Assembly (NCBI RefSeq): GCF_000150275.1
Contig: NW_002060959.1
Coordinates: 254,172 to 318,171 of the forward strand
DNA from: Trichoplax adhaerens
Taxonomy: Eukaryota; Placozoa; Uniplacotomia; Trichoplacea; Trichoplacidae
Reading direction: 5' to 3'
DNA length: 64,000 bases
The notes under the pieces were generated by a model. That model did not search any database. It was not told the DNA's origin and saw nothing but the letters and a program-made list of their open reading frames with translations. The translations under genes and the position numbers were made by a program. Positions 34,240 through 45,125 of this stretch are shown here, one piece after another. Position 1 is the stretch's first letter. Every line of letters begins with the position of its first letter.

Positions 34240-36003
34240 TATTAAAGCTAATGGAAAACAAAATTTTTCACCGCACTTTTTACAGAATAACCAATCTTGT
34301 GGCCAAATTATCTCTTTCGCTTGAATGAATCTTTCAAAATGTAAGCTTCAAGATAGAAAATTTGACAATTTGACCCATTTACTTCAAAAATAAGATTGTT
34401 GTGTGTGAAATCGCCACACATTATTTAAGACAATATGTCTTACACGTTACAATCAATTGGAATCTATTCATTGTTTACGCCAGTTTTCGCCCAAATAAAA
34501 TTATTAATTAGGCTAGTAAACCTTTACGGTGCTTACGTAATGTATTCCTATGAGAATTCCATCCAGCCAGTAAGGTTACAGTAATAAGAAACAACGTAAC
34601 TGGGAGTTGATTAGAAATGATGCTTATTTTATTTATTAATGCATTTTTCTCAATCATATTAGCTACATTTATGTGACTATAAGCATATTTAAGTATCAAA
34701 ACTAGCAATAGTGTACAACATGTTCGAAATCGCAGTAGTACTGATTAGATTTGAATAAATTTTTTACTGCCTGAGCATAGTTAAATTATTGTATTATATA
34801 GCTTCCTTTCGTCTACCTATTATATTAGACGGGGAAAGTTAGAAGTAATAAGCACGAAATGTTCGAAATGCCACAAAACTTATTCTACTATAGCGATATA
34901 ATAGCGTTCATCGACTTTTAATGATGTCGTATGGGAGCCGTCACTCTGCAAATACTTCGAGAGTCTAGAGAAAGAGCTAACTTTTATGACAGTTTAACGT
35001 AGTACAAATTTGACTTTTTAAAATTAATGAGACTTAAATTGTGCACTCTACGCTGCTTAAAAAAAGTTAATTTATTATTACTGCAACGTAAGATAAGTAT
35101 TAACACTAAAATTTATAGCGTACTAAAATAATATTACATTTATATGACGTGCTGCGAGCAGAAATTCCACTTGGAAATCTTAAATTAAGGGTAAATACAT
35201 ACTATGTGCATAATATGTGTTACAGACAAGTTATTAACTCTATTCATTTATTTGCTGTTTGGTTAAGTTATAACTCGCCCGCTCTCAATGACGAGTTATA
35301 AACTGATCATTCAACTATTAATTGGCGTATCATCAAGACGGTTTATAAAGTGTGGCCCATACATTCCATCGATTGTAAACTGCAAAAGCGATTATTGCAG
35401 CTTTATTAACTGATTGCGAGTATTACCAAACAAATCCAATCATTTATAGACTGACTCTTACAATTAAATATTAGTTATATATTGACCCTCACAATCAGAT
35501 GTCAATTATTTAATTCTAAACTGACAGGACGAGTTAAAGATTAATCCTTAACAATCATATGCCATTTTATATATTTATTCAAGCCAGCACTATTACAGTG
35601 ATCAATGACTACGTCTTCCAACTTACTCTTCGATTATTCATAGAGTAATGGATGATAGAATGCGTCACCTGTAGTATAATCCTTGCTACTGAAATTATAT
35701 ATTCCTGTTGACTAATTACATATAAGAGCATGATAAAAGTGTCTTCTCAAAAATAAAACAATAACTGCAATTTCTTGTAAACTGCACTTTAGATAGGCAA
35801 AGTTTTGACTATTTCACTTTATTACATAAGATAGCTTCCTCTAACAACTTCCAAGTACTATCTATAGACTATTTCTGGGCTTTCTCCAACAAATTGATAC
35901 CGTATTTATGCAATCTTAGAATTTCACACACAATTTATTTATTTTCGTACAATCTGAACATACTTAGTCTTCAATATATTTGAGACTGTATCATAATGAG
36001 TAA
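34240..36003. other. Intergenic; inverted copy of the dispersed repeat
   Basis: The proximal block at 34282-34309 (ACAGAATAACCAATCTTGTG and on) resembles those before copies 6, 7 and 10. The stretch 35725-35880 is the inverted copy of the dispersed repeat. No gene seen. Confidence 0.5.
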
Positions 36004-37617
36004 TTATCGAATATCAGAGTTAGATGTATCGGGTAGAAATAATGCCGCAATTATACTTAGTAGACCTAAAGAAGCGAATATTGTATATGTAGCGATACAA
36101 TTTATATAATACAGTTTCGCGAATAATATTAAGCCTACTATAAGTCCTGAATATCCTATTACGAATAAAATACCGACAACAGTCGATCTGAATTCAGTCC
36201 GAAATAGTTCTGTAGTCCAAATTTTACAAGGTATCCATGCATTAGTAGTTATCGCTGTAAAAATACATGCTATTATCATGACACTTAGCCTATTATCTAA
36301 TAACAGTATCATTAATATACAAAATCCGCTAATAGATGCCAAGATAATATATAATACTTTTCGACCTACTCGATTAATAAGTAGAAAACAAAAAATTGTA
36401 ACTGGTAATGAAAATAGATTGCCTATAAGAATATCTAATATAATAGCCTTTAAGCTATCGCCACTTTTACAATCAGAATTGACACCATTGTATAGATGTG
36501 TAGTATTCCATGGTATATTTTCTGTCTTATTATAACCATGCCAACAAGTTTTACCACCCTCATAACTAGCCATCACTGTCGGTAACCATATGGTGAATCC
36601 ATGATCGGCGATAGAATATCCGATCCATACTATAGATAATAATATAAATCGTCGACGCCAAGGTTGTTTCATTAATTCTCTAATATCATCCGCGAAATTT
36701 CTACGCTCTTCTTTTCTAATCTTACTATGGATGTCATTTTGTTGTAAATCAAGAGTCGTTATTTTAGAATATAATACTTTATCATGCGAAGTACGACTAG
36801 TACTAAAACACGAATTGATTTGATCAATTTTATTTAATACATCTCGAAAAGCTTTTTTGTCGTTCTTCGCTAATACAAATCTTATACTATTAGGCATAAA
36901 TAAAAGTGTACAAAAACTTAATAACGCTGGAATAGCGCTTATGAGAATATAAAGTCGCCAACTTGTAAAGTAGATAGAGCCTATAGCATAGTAAAATGGG
37001 TAAGGTAATAAAGGTAACGCTATGGCTGAGTTGTATAAATTTTCAAGTGTTAGAAAGGAAGACAAAACTGCACCAGCTCTACCTCTAGAACGTCGAGGAA
37101 AAAATTCTAAAACATAAGAATGAGCAGCTGTAGCAATGCCGCCATAGGCGCAACCATTGAAACCGGTCATGATAACAAGCATGGCATAATTATATGCGAA
37201 TGCACACGCTAGCATGCATATTAAATTAATGAATAACGATATTACGAACATTTTTCGTCTACCATAAGTATCAGTTAACCTACCAGATATACCAGAGCCA
37301 ATAACGGAACCGATTATAAAAGCTAAACTCAACCAATGCTTGTTACTTCTGTTAATGTCTAAATCGCATGCCGCAACGACAATGAAACTGATTGTTTGAT
37401 AAAATAAGGTACATCCACCGAAGCCAAGTCCGGACGCTATCGTGATTATATAATGAAATAATCCAATATCGATAGAATCTACAATATCATCTATATGAGT
37501 TGTTAAATCATTAGAATCGCTAGAGTAATCTGTATCCGAAGGCTGCTGCTTTTCATTGATTAAAGCTGTTTTATCGTCAACATCACTATCTGTTTGGACT
37601 TGCTTCTCGATCTCCAT
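36004..37617 (-). CDS. SV2-like MFS transporter, 537 aa (copy 10)
   Basis: Complete intronless ORF (MEIEKQVQTDSDVDD). The tail has the acidic dileucine motif D15-K-T-A-L19-I20. Signatures: GRLTDTYGRRK (A to T in the loop), EFFPRRSRGRA, TSWRLYILIS, MPNSIRF, DHGFTIWLPTVMASY, NRVGRK, ELFRTEFRST, LFLPDTSNSDIR. The luminal loop KTCWHGYNKTENIPWNTTHL has two sequons (NKT, NTT) and the second cysteine (SDCKSG). It is the evident source or sister of the truncated copy at 40308-41720, with which it is almost identical over about 445 residues. Confidence 0.92.
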   Translation of the reverse strand: MEIEKQVQTDSDVDDKTALINEKQQPSDTDYSSDSNDLTTHIDDIVDSIDIGLFHYIITIASGLGFGGCTLFYQTISFIVVAACDLDINRSNKHWLSLAFIIGSVIGSGISGRLTDTYGRRKMFVISLFINLICMLACAFAYNYAMLVIMTGFNGCAYGGIATAAHSYVLEFFPRRSRGRAGAVLSSFLTLENLYNSAIALPLLPYPFYYAIGSIYFTSWRLYILISAIPALLSFCTLLFMPNSIRFVLAKNDKKAFRDVLNKIDQINSCFSTSRTSHDKVLYSKITTLDLQQNDIHSKIRKEERRNFADDIRELMKQPWRRRFILLSIVWIGYSIADHGFTIWLPTVMASYEGGKTCWHGYNKTENIPWNTTHLYNGVNSDCKSGDSLKAIILDILIGNLFSLPVTIFCFLLINRVGRKVLYIILASISGFCILMILLLDNRLSVMIIACIFTAITTNAWIPCKIWTTELFRTEFRSTVVGILFVIGYSGLIVGLILFAKLYYINCIATYTIFASLGLLSIIAALFLPDTSNSDIR

Positions 37618-40307
37618 GGCCGTATTTAAGTTGCTTGAAAAAAGATTTCACTAAACTTTAATAGAATATATCAATCTCGTTGCCAAATGATGATTCTGCT
37701 TAAATTAGCGCTTTAAAACTGATGTTTAAAGATAGAAGATTTCAAGCTTTGACCGACTTTAAAAAAATTGAACAGTGAGCGACGTAAAACTCTCAACGTT
37801 ATTTGAAGTGATATATAAAATCATAAAAATTTAGAATTTATTCCGTGCTTAAACAAGTTCGTAGCCTGTATAAAAGTAAATTATTTATTAATTAATAAGC
37901 TTTTCGTGGACAACCGAGTAAAAGTATCATGTATAGTCTTCGTCATGAAAAGGAAGCATTACAGTATGTGATAATGTATTGTTTCTTCCATTACTCTATG
38001 AATGACCAATAAACAAGTGGAAGGATATTGTAGCATCGTTGTTAGCTGGATAAAATTCTCACAGGAATACGAAAGAGAAATCATCAAAGCTTAACTTTGA
38101 TCAATTGTCATTGCTAATGGATGCTCTATTGTTACTTTTGGTCCCTAAAGATGGCTTCTTAATATTAAGTACAAATCGTTGTAGATTACTTTCAGTGAAT
38201 AGGTAAGCATTCTGATCCCATCAGATTACGGCTTCCTACTACTAGTAGCGGCAATTTCAGAAGTATTTTTTTGTATCCTATTTTCAGCCACCCGTTCTGA
38301 GAGATAACAGAATTATTCTGTTAACCACATCGATCAATGCTTTAATCTGTGGATTAATGTAATAGTCATTGTTATTATACTATACTCTTAGTGTCATGGT
38401 GCAGCTACAAGTTGATCCTATCTTATAGTCGGTTCTATTCCTAAAAACGGGCTGTAAGCGATCACATAATGCAATCGTTTCTGCTAGTAGTATACACTTG
38501 CAAACATTTATATCATTTTATTACCAGAAAGTCTTGAAGATATTTTACATAATAATTTTTAAATTTAAAAATGTGATTTACCTATTCTAAAATAGTACCG
38601 AATGATCAAATTAATATCAGTATCATATGTATATATAAAATGATCGAGGACTAGAGTAACAATATTTTAGATAAAATATGTAATGTAAGACTGCCAAAAT
38701 AGGTCATATAGGATAAATCAGTCAATCAAATAATATCATTTTAATAAGATCGACTAGACCTTATTTTGCTTTACTGATACAACTCATAATAAAGTTAATT
38801 TAACTCAAAAGAGATTAAAGTCTGCTTTATTACAGTTTATAAAACTACTAAGCCCGTAATATAAGATAGTCTAAAAGAAGTAAATAGTACAACAAGTGAA
38901 CCTCTTTCTAATTTTTATCCAAGTTTCTATCTAATAAATAGCTTTCTTATATATGATCGATATTTGCATCGAACTACTCACCACAATCATGTACGGTACG
39001 GTAGTTTAAAGCAAATTATTGGAATCTCTTTTACGCCACCGCTGTCAATAAGCTCTTAATAGGTCTCTGTTTAAGGCCAATTTTAATTAAATAATAATGT
39101 AAATTTATTCAACAAATGAGGGCACAGAAAATACACATAAATAACTTGATAGCGTTGTAAAGAGAAACTTTAATTGAGTGTAAATCCGCAAATCTTTTCA
39201 TTTTCACTCTATTTCTTTCATATTTTAAAATAGAAAAACACTGATCCATAGCATGCAAATAGGGAGGGGGGGGGGGTAGACCAATTTCGACGTAGGTTAA
39301 CTAATGAGAGGTAGTGTGCTAGCTGACGTTATCAAGTTGGAATTTTAGATCAGAATTGAAGGTTTGATATTAAAGTATATCAGACGGCGGCAGTAATGCG
39401 GTAGATCAACAGAGCAGATAAGCATTGAGAAGTTGATCAGCGTAGAAATTAACAGTAGTATCTGATATTTAATTGTGTTAGCATACCGAACACTGATCAG
39501 GGTATGCTATTTCTAATGCAGGATTTCACATCTGTAATTAACGATAACGAGTTTATGCTTAAAAATATAGAACTGAAGATAATGCTATGTATTTTATAGT
39601 ATGTAAATCTAATATATAAATATAAAGTCTATATCCGATCAATTGTATACTGTTTATGTAAATACTAGTTAGTACAGTACCGGTAGATGATGCAGATGTA
39701 ACGCATGCAACGTACCTGGAAAATGATCGTCTCAGACTCTTAGCATGTAAAGCTAATACATAAATATAAATACAATATTATGCGTTCGTTAATAAAAAGG
39801 GTAAATTACGAATGGAAATTCGTACGAGCTTAATAAACTTAAAGGATGTAAGAATTTTATTCAGAATCTGCGAGGAGCGTACATCACAGACTCGATGTAC
39901 TCGACAACCTGAGCTCTTTCTACATCCTTCGATTGAAGAACACAAATTAAAGACATTATTATCCTTTCTATATCTCGTACATCCTATGTGCTGTGCCACC
40001 TCACGACATTACACAAATAATAAAGCCAGTGCACTTAGTACTCTTAAGAAATCACATATCAACAATAGCAACATTTAAAATATTAAAAATCCAAAATAGT
40101 CATGTATAGCTTTAATTAGAATTCACCGTTGTTTGTAGTATGCTTTATAAGACTAAATGACAACGATAGTAGCATAGATTTAGACATTTAAATTTATTAC
40201 CAATCTTAAATTGATATTATTCATATAACACAGAGATAATTATGAATTCGTCATTCCCTTACAATCATTGCTATCGAAAAGCGAGTAATCGAATTATTCA
40301 GTAATTA
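37618..40307. other. Intergenic, no supported gene; one G-tract
   Basis: About 2.7 kb of AT-rich DNA with an 11-G run at 39266-39276. Two overlapping short ORFs on opposite strands around 39778-40078 have no recognisable domain and are not called. Confidence 0.45.
37661..37690 (-). promoter_or_regulatory. Conserved upstream block of copy 10
   Basis: ATAGAATATATCAATCTCGT and on, 44-73 bp before the start codon, similar to the block at the same place before copies 6, 7 and 9. Inferred promoter or 5'UTR element. Confidence 0.35.
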
Positions 40308-41720
40308 CTAGTGCAAACTCCCGTCGCTTTGCTGACGGTTTAAAGAAGCGAATATTGTATATGTAGCGATACAATTTATATAATACAGTTTCGCGAATAA
40401 TATTAAGCCTACTATAAGTCCTGAATATCCTATTACGAATAAAATACCGACAACAGTCGATCTAAATTTAGTATGGAATAACTCTGTAGTCCAAATTTTA
40501 CAAGGTATCCATGCATTAGTAGTTATCGCTGTAAAAATACATGCTAATATCATGACACTTAGCCTATTATCTAATAACAGTATCATTAAAATACAAAATC
40601 CGCTAATAGATGCCAAGATAATATATAATACTTTTCGACCTACTCGATTAATAAGTAGAAAGCAAAAAATTGTAACTGGTAATGAAAATAGATTGCCTAT
40701 AAGAATATCTAATATAATAGCCTTTAAGCTATCGCCGCTTTTACAATCAGAATTGACACCATTGTATAGATGTGTAGTATTCCATGGTATATTTTCTGTC
40801 TTATTATAACCATGCCAACAAGTTTTACCACCCTCATAACTAGCCATCACCGTCGGTAACCATATGGTGAATCCATGATCGGCGATAGAATATCCGATCC
40901 ATAATATAGATAATAATATAAATCGTCGACGCCAAGGTTGTTTCATTAATTCTCTAATATCATCCGCCAAATTTCTACGCTCTTCTTTTCTAATCTTACT
41001 GTGGATGTCATTTTGTTGTAAATCAAGAGTCGTTATTTTAGAATATAATACTTTATCATGCGAAGTACGACTAGTACTAAAACACGAATTGATTTGATCA
41101 ATTTTATTTAATACATCTCGAAAAGCTTTTTTGTCGTTCTTCGCTAATACAAATCTTATACTATTAGGCATAAATAAAAGTGTACAAAAACTTAATAACG
41201 CTGGAATAGCGCTTATGAGAATATAAAGTCGCCAACTTGTAAAGTAGATAGAGCCTATAGCATAGTAAAATGGGTAAGGTAATAAAGGTAACGCTATGGC
41301 TGAGTTGTATAAATTTTCAAGTGTTAGAAAGGAAGACAAAACTGCACCAGCTCTACCTCTAGAACGTCGAGGAAAAAATTCTAAAACATAAGAATGAGCA
41401 GCTGTAGCAATGCCGCCATAGGCGCAACCATTGAAACCGGTCATGATAACAAGCATGACATAATTATATGCGAATGCACACGCTAGCATGCATATTAAAT
41501 TAATGAATAACGATATTACGAACATTTTTCGTCTACCATAAGTATCAGCTAGTCTACCAGATATACCAGAACTGATTGTGTAACCGATTATAAAAGCTAA
41601 ACTCAACCAATGCTTGTTACTTCTGTTAATGTCTAAATCGCATGCCGCAACGACAATGAAATTGATTGTTCGATAAAATAAGGTTGAAAACCTCCAAATT
41701 GACAGCAACTTTGCATTCAT
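40308..41720 (-). pseudogene. Recent copy of transporter 10, truncated at both ends (copy 11), 470-aa ORF
   Basis: Residues about 14-460 are almost identical to copy 10 (about 1345 bp, 40340-41685). At the N-terminal end the acidic tail and half of TM1 are replaced by MNAKLLSIWRF. At the C-terminal end the last ~20 residues of TM12 and tail are replaced by NRQQSDGSLH and a stop. Differences include a short tract SGISGRLADTYGRR with IIGYTIS before it that matches copy 9 rather than copy 10, and ELFHTKFRST for ELFRTEFRST. The reading frame is still open, so it could be expressed, but loss of TM1 makes a working carrier unlikely. The upstream flank of copy 10 is not shared, so the normal promoter is absent. 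Very little decay implies a young duplication. Confidence 0.75.
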
Positions 41721-41968
41721 TTTCTGTAGTCTATAAAACAGTATTATTTACATGAATATAATATTACGATTATGACAACTAAGGACTACGCTAAGGTTCC
41801 CTTTTAAAAGTTCTAAATAGGCATCTACATTAGACCCATTTTTTTATAGTCTATAGGGTGATTTATTTAAACAAATACATAACAACCATAGCGTCTATGG
41901 TACGGTTTCGAAAGCCTCGAAATCGGCAGCTCCAGTCAAGCGGTTTAAATCAACAAGTATCTATTTAA

Positions 41969-42300
41969 GTCCCCAAACATACTCATTTAGAGCCGCATCT
42001 ACGCGAATAGAAGGAACTATTTTATACGCTCCTACGTCTTATCGTATAGAAGATTTCTAAGTCATTAATGGATAAAATAAAGAATTATTAAATTGAGTTG
42101 TTTTGGCGTAATATTCGACAAGTTTACTTAATTAATGCCCCATGTCACATAACCAGGTTGCATTAGCGAACGATATTATTCAGTCAGTTGTACTGATGGT
42201 CTAATTTACTAAAAGATAGAAAGAAGAAAAGTTTGACAACATCAACAATAGTGGCGTTTAATTATAATTAAACGCCACTCTTCTTGATTAATTAATTATC
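41969..42300. repeat. Duplicated intergenic block (partner 45110-45435)
   Basis: Shared stretches include CCAAACATACTCA, TATAGAAGATTT, TTAAATTGAG, TTTTGGCGTAA, CTGGTTGCATTAGCGA, CAGTCAGTT, CTAATTT and GACAACATCAA in the same order and orientation. It flanks the decayed copy 12 on both sides, so that relic sits between two direct repeats. Confidence 0.75.
42250..42279. repeat. Perfect 30-bp palindrome
   Basis: AGTGGCGTTTAATTA followed directly by its reverse complement, with no spacer and no mismatch over 15 bp arms. The partner block at 45110-45435 lacks it, so it arose or was lost after duplication. Confidence 0.95.
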
Positions 42301-43059
42301 GTAGGTAAAGGTCCGGGGAGAAATTATCCTACAGCCTCCGTTGTCGACTATTCCCTTAGAGAATTGCGGCTACAATGATGATGAATCACAGATGGACACT
42401 AGAGAATTACCTCCAATTTTGAATGACTATAGTGTCTGTAATGACCATCGCTCCATTATTTTTACTGTCCGTACGGTAGTTATCCAAAACATTCTGTCTT
42501 AAACAGGATTAATTTCATTTAATTAACTAATATCGCAATTTTCCTGCATCATATCGCATCGAATAATTTGCAGCTTGTATCAGTCTCATACTGATATCAA
42601 ATCGGTACCAGCAGGGTGATATAGATACAGATATACTGATACTTTTAGTGAGATACTAAAATAATGCTAATATTGTACTACTGGAATATACTGTTAAGAT
42701 TAATATAGGTACTTGGATAGGTACGATTTGTCACTAAACACAAGTCGAATGCCGTCTGGTGGCCTTCGGTAAAATGGCATCCGCACTGCAGGACACTTTT
42801 TATTTCGTATCGCGATTGTAGGTTTATTACTAGCATGCAGTATATTAAGGGTTCGCTATACTACATATACTAAAGAAATTTCACAAGTGTTGATGCATCC
42901 ATCTTTAAATTAAATAAAGCATGTTTAATACGTCTAATTTTAATGAAGTAACCTGAAATAGACGTCACAGAAACTGATGTAGTATTATATCTTCGAAATT
43001 ATTTTAAATAGCGTGAGAGTAACTAAAACTATCAATAAAATAAAGCTTGGTGGTATAGA

Positions 43060-44230
43060 ATTAATTATCGATGAGTAGCATGGTTGAAATACTCAATGCA
43101 GTAGCAAACAGCAAATATAACACTTTACGACCTATTCGATTAATGAGTAGAATGCCTAGGTAAAATAGCAACGGGTACTGAAAATAAATTACCAAGTAAA
43201 TGATTGCCTTCAAATTGTTACCCGTTTGACAATTGAAAGCGAAAGAGTGCAATAAATGTGTAGAATTCGTTGATAGATGATTCTCCATGCTATTGCGGCT
43301 ATGCCAATATGTTTTGCCTTGGACATAATAAGTAAGGATTACGGATAGCAATATGGTAAATGCCTAGTCACTGACACAATAACTAAACCATACTCTCGAT
43401 GATAGTATTAATCGTTAGCGCTATGATGGTTTCATCATTTTACAAATATTGTCTATATAGCTTTCACGTCCTTCATTTCCAGTTTGATCATCGATGCTTA
43501 CATCGAATTGACTTATCATACAGTAAATAGATTGTTGCTGTAAATTCTTTTCAGTGTGTCATAACGAATTAATTTGATCCATTTTCTGTAATATATCTGA
43601 AGTGGTTTTCGTGTCGTTTTTACCCAGTGCAAATCGTAAATTAATTATAATAGGATACATACTGTACACTTGAATAGATATAATTGGGATAGTCCCTACC
43701 TATATGAAGGTGAAGTTGCTAATTTGAAAAGTGGATGGCACCCAAAAGGAATGTAAACTGAATGAGGTAATAAAAGTAAAGCAATAGCAGTGCCGAGTTA
43801 ATTTCCTAAAATTGTAAACGAAGACATGATTACAGTAGCTTAACCTCCATAACGACGAGGAAAAAATACTAAAATACAATACTAAAACACAATTATGAAT
43901 CGTTGCGTTTATCCCACCATAAGTACTTTCAACGAAGCCTGATGTGACTGCTAACATAGCGTAGTGATAAGCAAAGGCGTCTGCCAATACGCTGATTGAA
44001 TGGATTACTTAAGCGATTATGAGAATTCTTCGCCGACCATAAGTATTGGCTAGTCTACCAAAGATGCTGGCACCGCTGGTAAGGCCCATCTTAAATGCCA
44101 GGCTTAGCCAACCTTTATTATATCGGTTAATGTCTAAATCGCAAACGACAACGACAACAAAATTGCTAATACTGTGTATAGGATATGAACCATAGTAGAG
44201 TCCTGTCACAAAACAGCTTGCGTGATGTTT
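43060..44230 (-). pseudogene. Decayed SV2-like transporter (copy 12)
   Basis: Ordered family pieces in shifting reverse frames: PIHSISNFVVVVVCDLDINRYNKGWLSLAFKMG, GRLANTYGRRRILIIA, ADAFAYHYAMLAVTSGFVESTYGG, FPRRYGG-like, HSFW/GCHPLFKL in the TM5-6 region, ALGKNDTKTT-like, IW..LSVILTYYVQGKTYWHSRN (Cys to Tyr in the first luminal cysteine), SFAFNCQTGNNLK, NRIGRKVLYLLFATALS, and an end at LLIDN. TM10-TM12 are missing. Many stops and frameshifts. The N-terminal tail is separated from the rest by 250 bp of other DNA and continues at 44485-44640. Confidence 0.85.
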
Positions 44231-44484
44231 CTAAACTAAACTATCTACTCTTAAGGTTCCCCGACTAACTCCGGACATCCTCAGTAAAGGACAACTAACT
44301 TATTCCTATACTATAGAAAACGAGTCCAACGATAGGTTTAGGTTATTAAATATTTTATTATGGACTATAACAGCTTAGTACCAATGTACTGTAGCGTAGC
44401 CTTGGTGGAACTGAGATTAGAAATTAAATTATTAGCAACTTTACTACTAGCCACTTATCACGGAGCATCAAGCTCCGTAACAAG

Positions 44485-45125
44485 TCCACACTCTATAACG
44501 ATTATATAATGAAATAAAGCAATATCGAAGGAATCGATCCTGGATGTCAAATCAATCGAATCAATAAAGTGATCCGAGCTATATAATTAATTCTTCATGG
44601 TAACTTATTAAAGCGGTATCATCAACTTCTTTTTGAAATGTTTTTGGTCAATCTTATGGAAAAACATTATGCCACTTACTCCAAGTAAAATTAGATTATA
44701 CTTAGATCACCTCGATGATAATTCAAGGAGTCCGGTCTTATCGTTATTACTGTAGTCATCGGCAAAGCATCCATTGCAAGTATCCATTGAAACAAACCAA
44801 TATCGAAACTAATATGGAAGGAATCGATCATTTCATCGATCCTACAGTAGATGTCAAATCAATCGAATCAATAAAGTGATCAATAAAGTGATCAATCGAA
44901 TCAATAACGTGATCCGAGCTGTACAATTCTTCATCGTGACTTATTAAAGGGGTATCATCAGCTTCTTTTTGAATATTTTTGGTCAATCTTCTGGAAAAAC
45001 ATCACGTCACTTATTCCAAGCAAAACTAGATTATACTTACATCAACTCGATCTGAATAGAGTCCGAGCATATCGTTATTACTGTAGTCATCGGCAAAGTA
45101 TCTACTGCAGTCTCCAAACATACTC
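44485..45125 (-). pseudogene. Two tandem relics of the transporter N-terminal tail
   Basis: Two blocks of about 334 bp, about 44485-44790 and 44819-45125, each encode on the reverse strand a degraded tail and early TM1 (EADDTPLI... SHYEELYSSDHxxDSIDLTS... DSFDI). Matching landmarks, TTTTTGGTCAATCTT(A/C)TGGA at 44641 and 44975 and TCGTTATTACTGTAGTCATC near 44738 and 45071, give the period. The second block has an internal duplication of AATAAAGTGATC. These are remains of copy 12 and its promoter region. Confidence 0.75.

Larger units (their letters stand above)
41721..43059. other. Intergenic; duplicated block and a perfect palindrome
   Basis: The block 41969-42300 is similar to 45110-45435. 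The palindrome at 42250-42279 lies at the end of that block. No gene seen. Confidence 0.55.

Noticed and set aside
36278-36535. Plus-strand ORF inside transporter copy 10, repeated at 40552-40809 in copy 11
   Set aside because: It is antisense to the conserved TM7-TM10 coding region; its conservation simply reflects the near-identical sense genes. Similar shadows at 17921, 23808, 27017, 32897 and 33341 were dropped for the same reason.
39778-40078. 73- and 88-codon ORFs on opposite strands
   Set aside because: They overlap each other in antisense, and neither has a recognisable motif or flanking gene signals.
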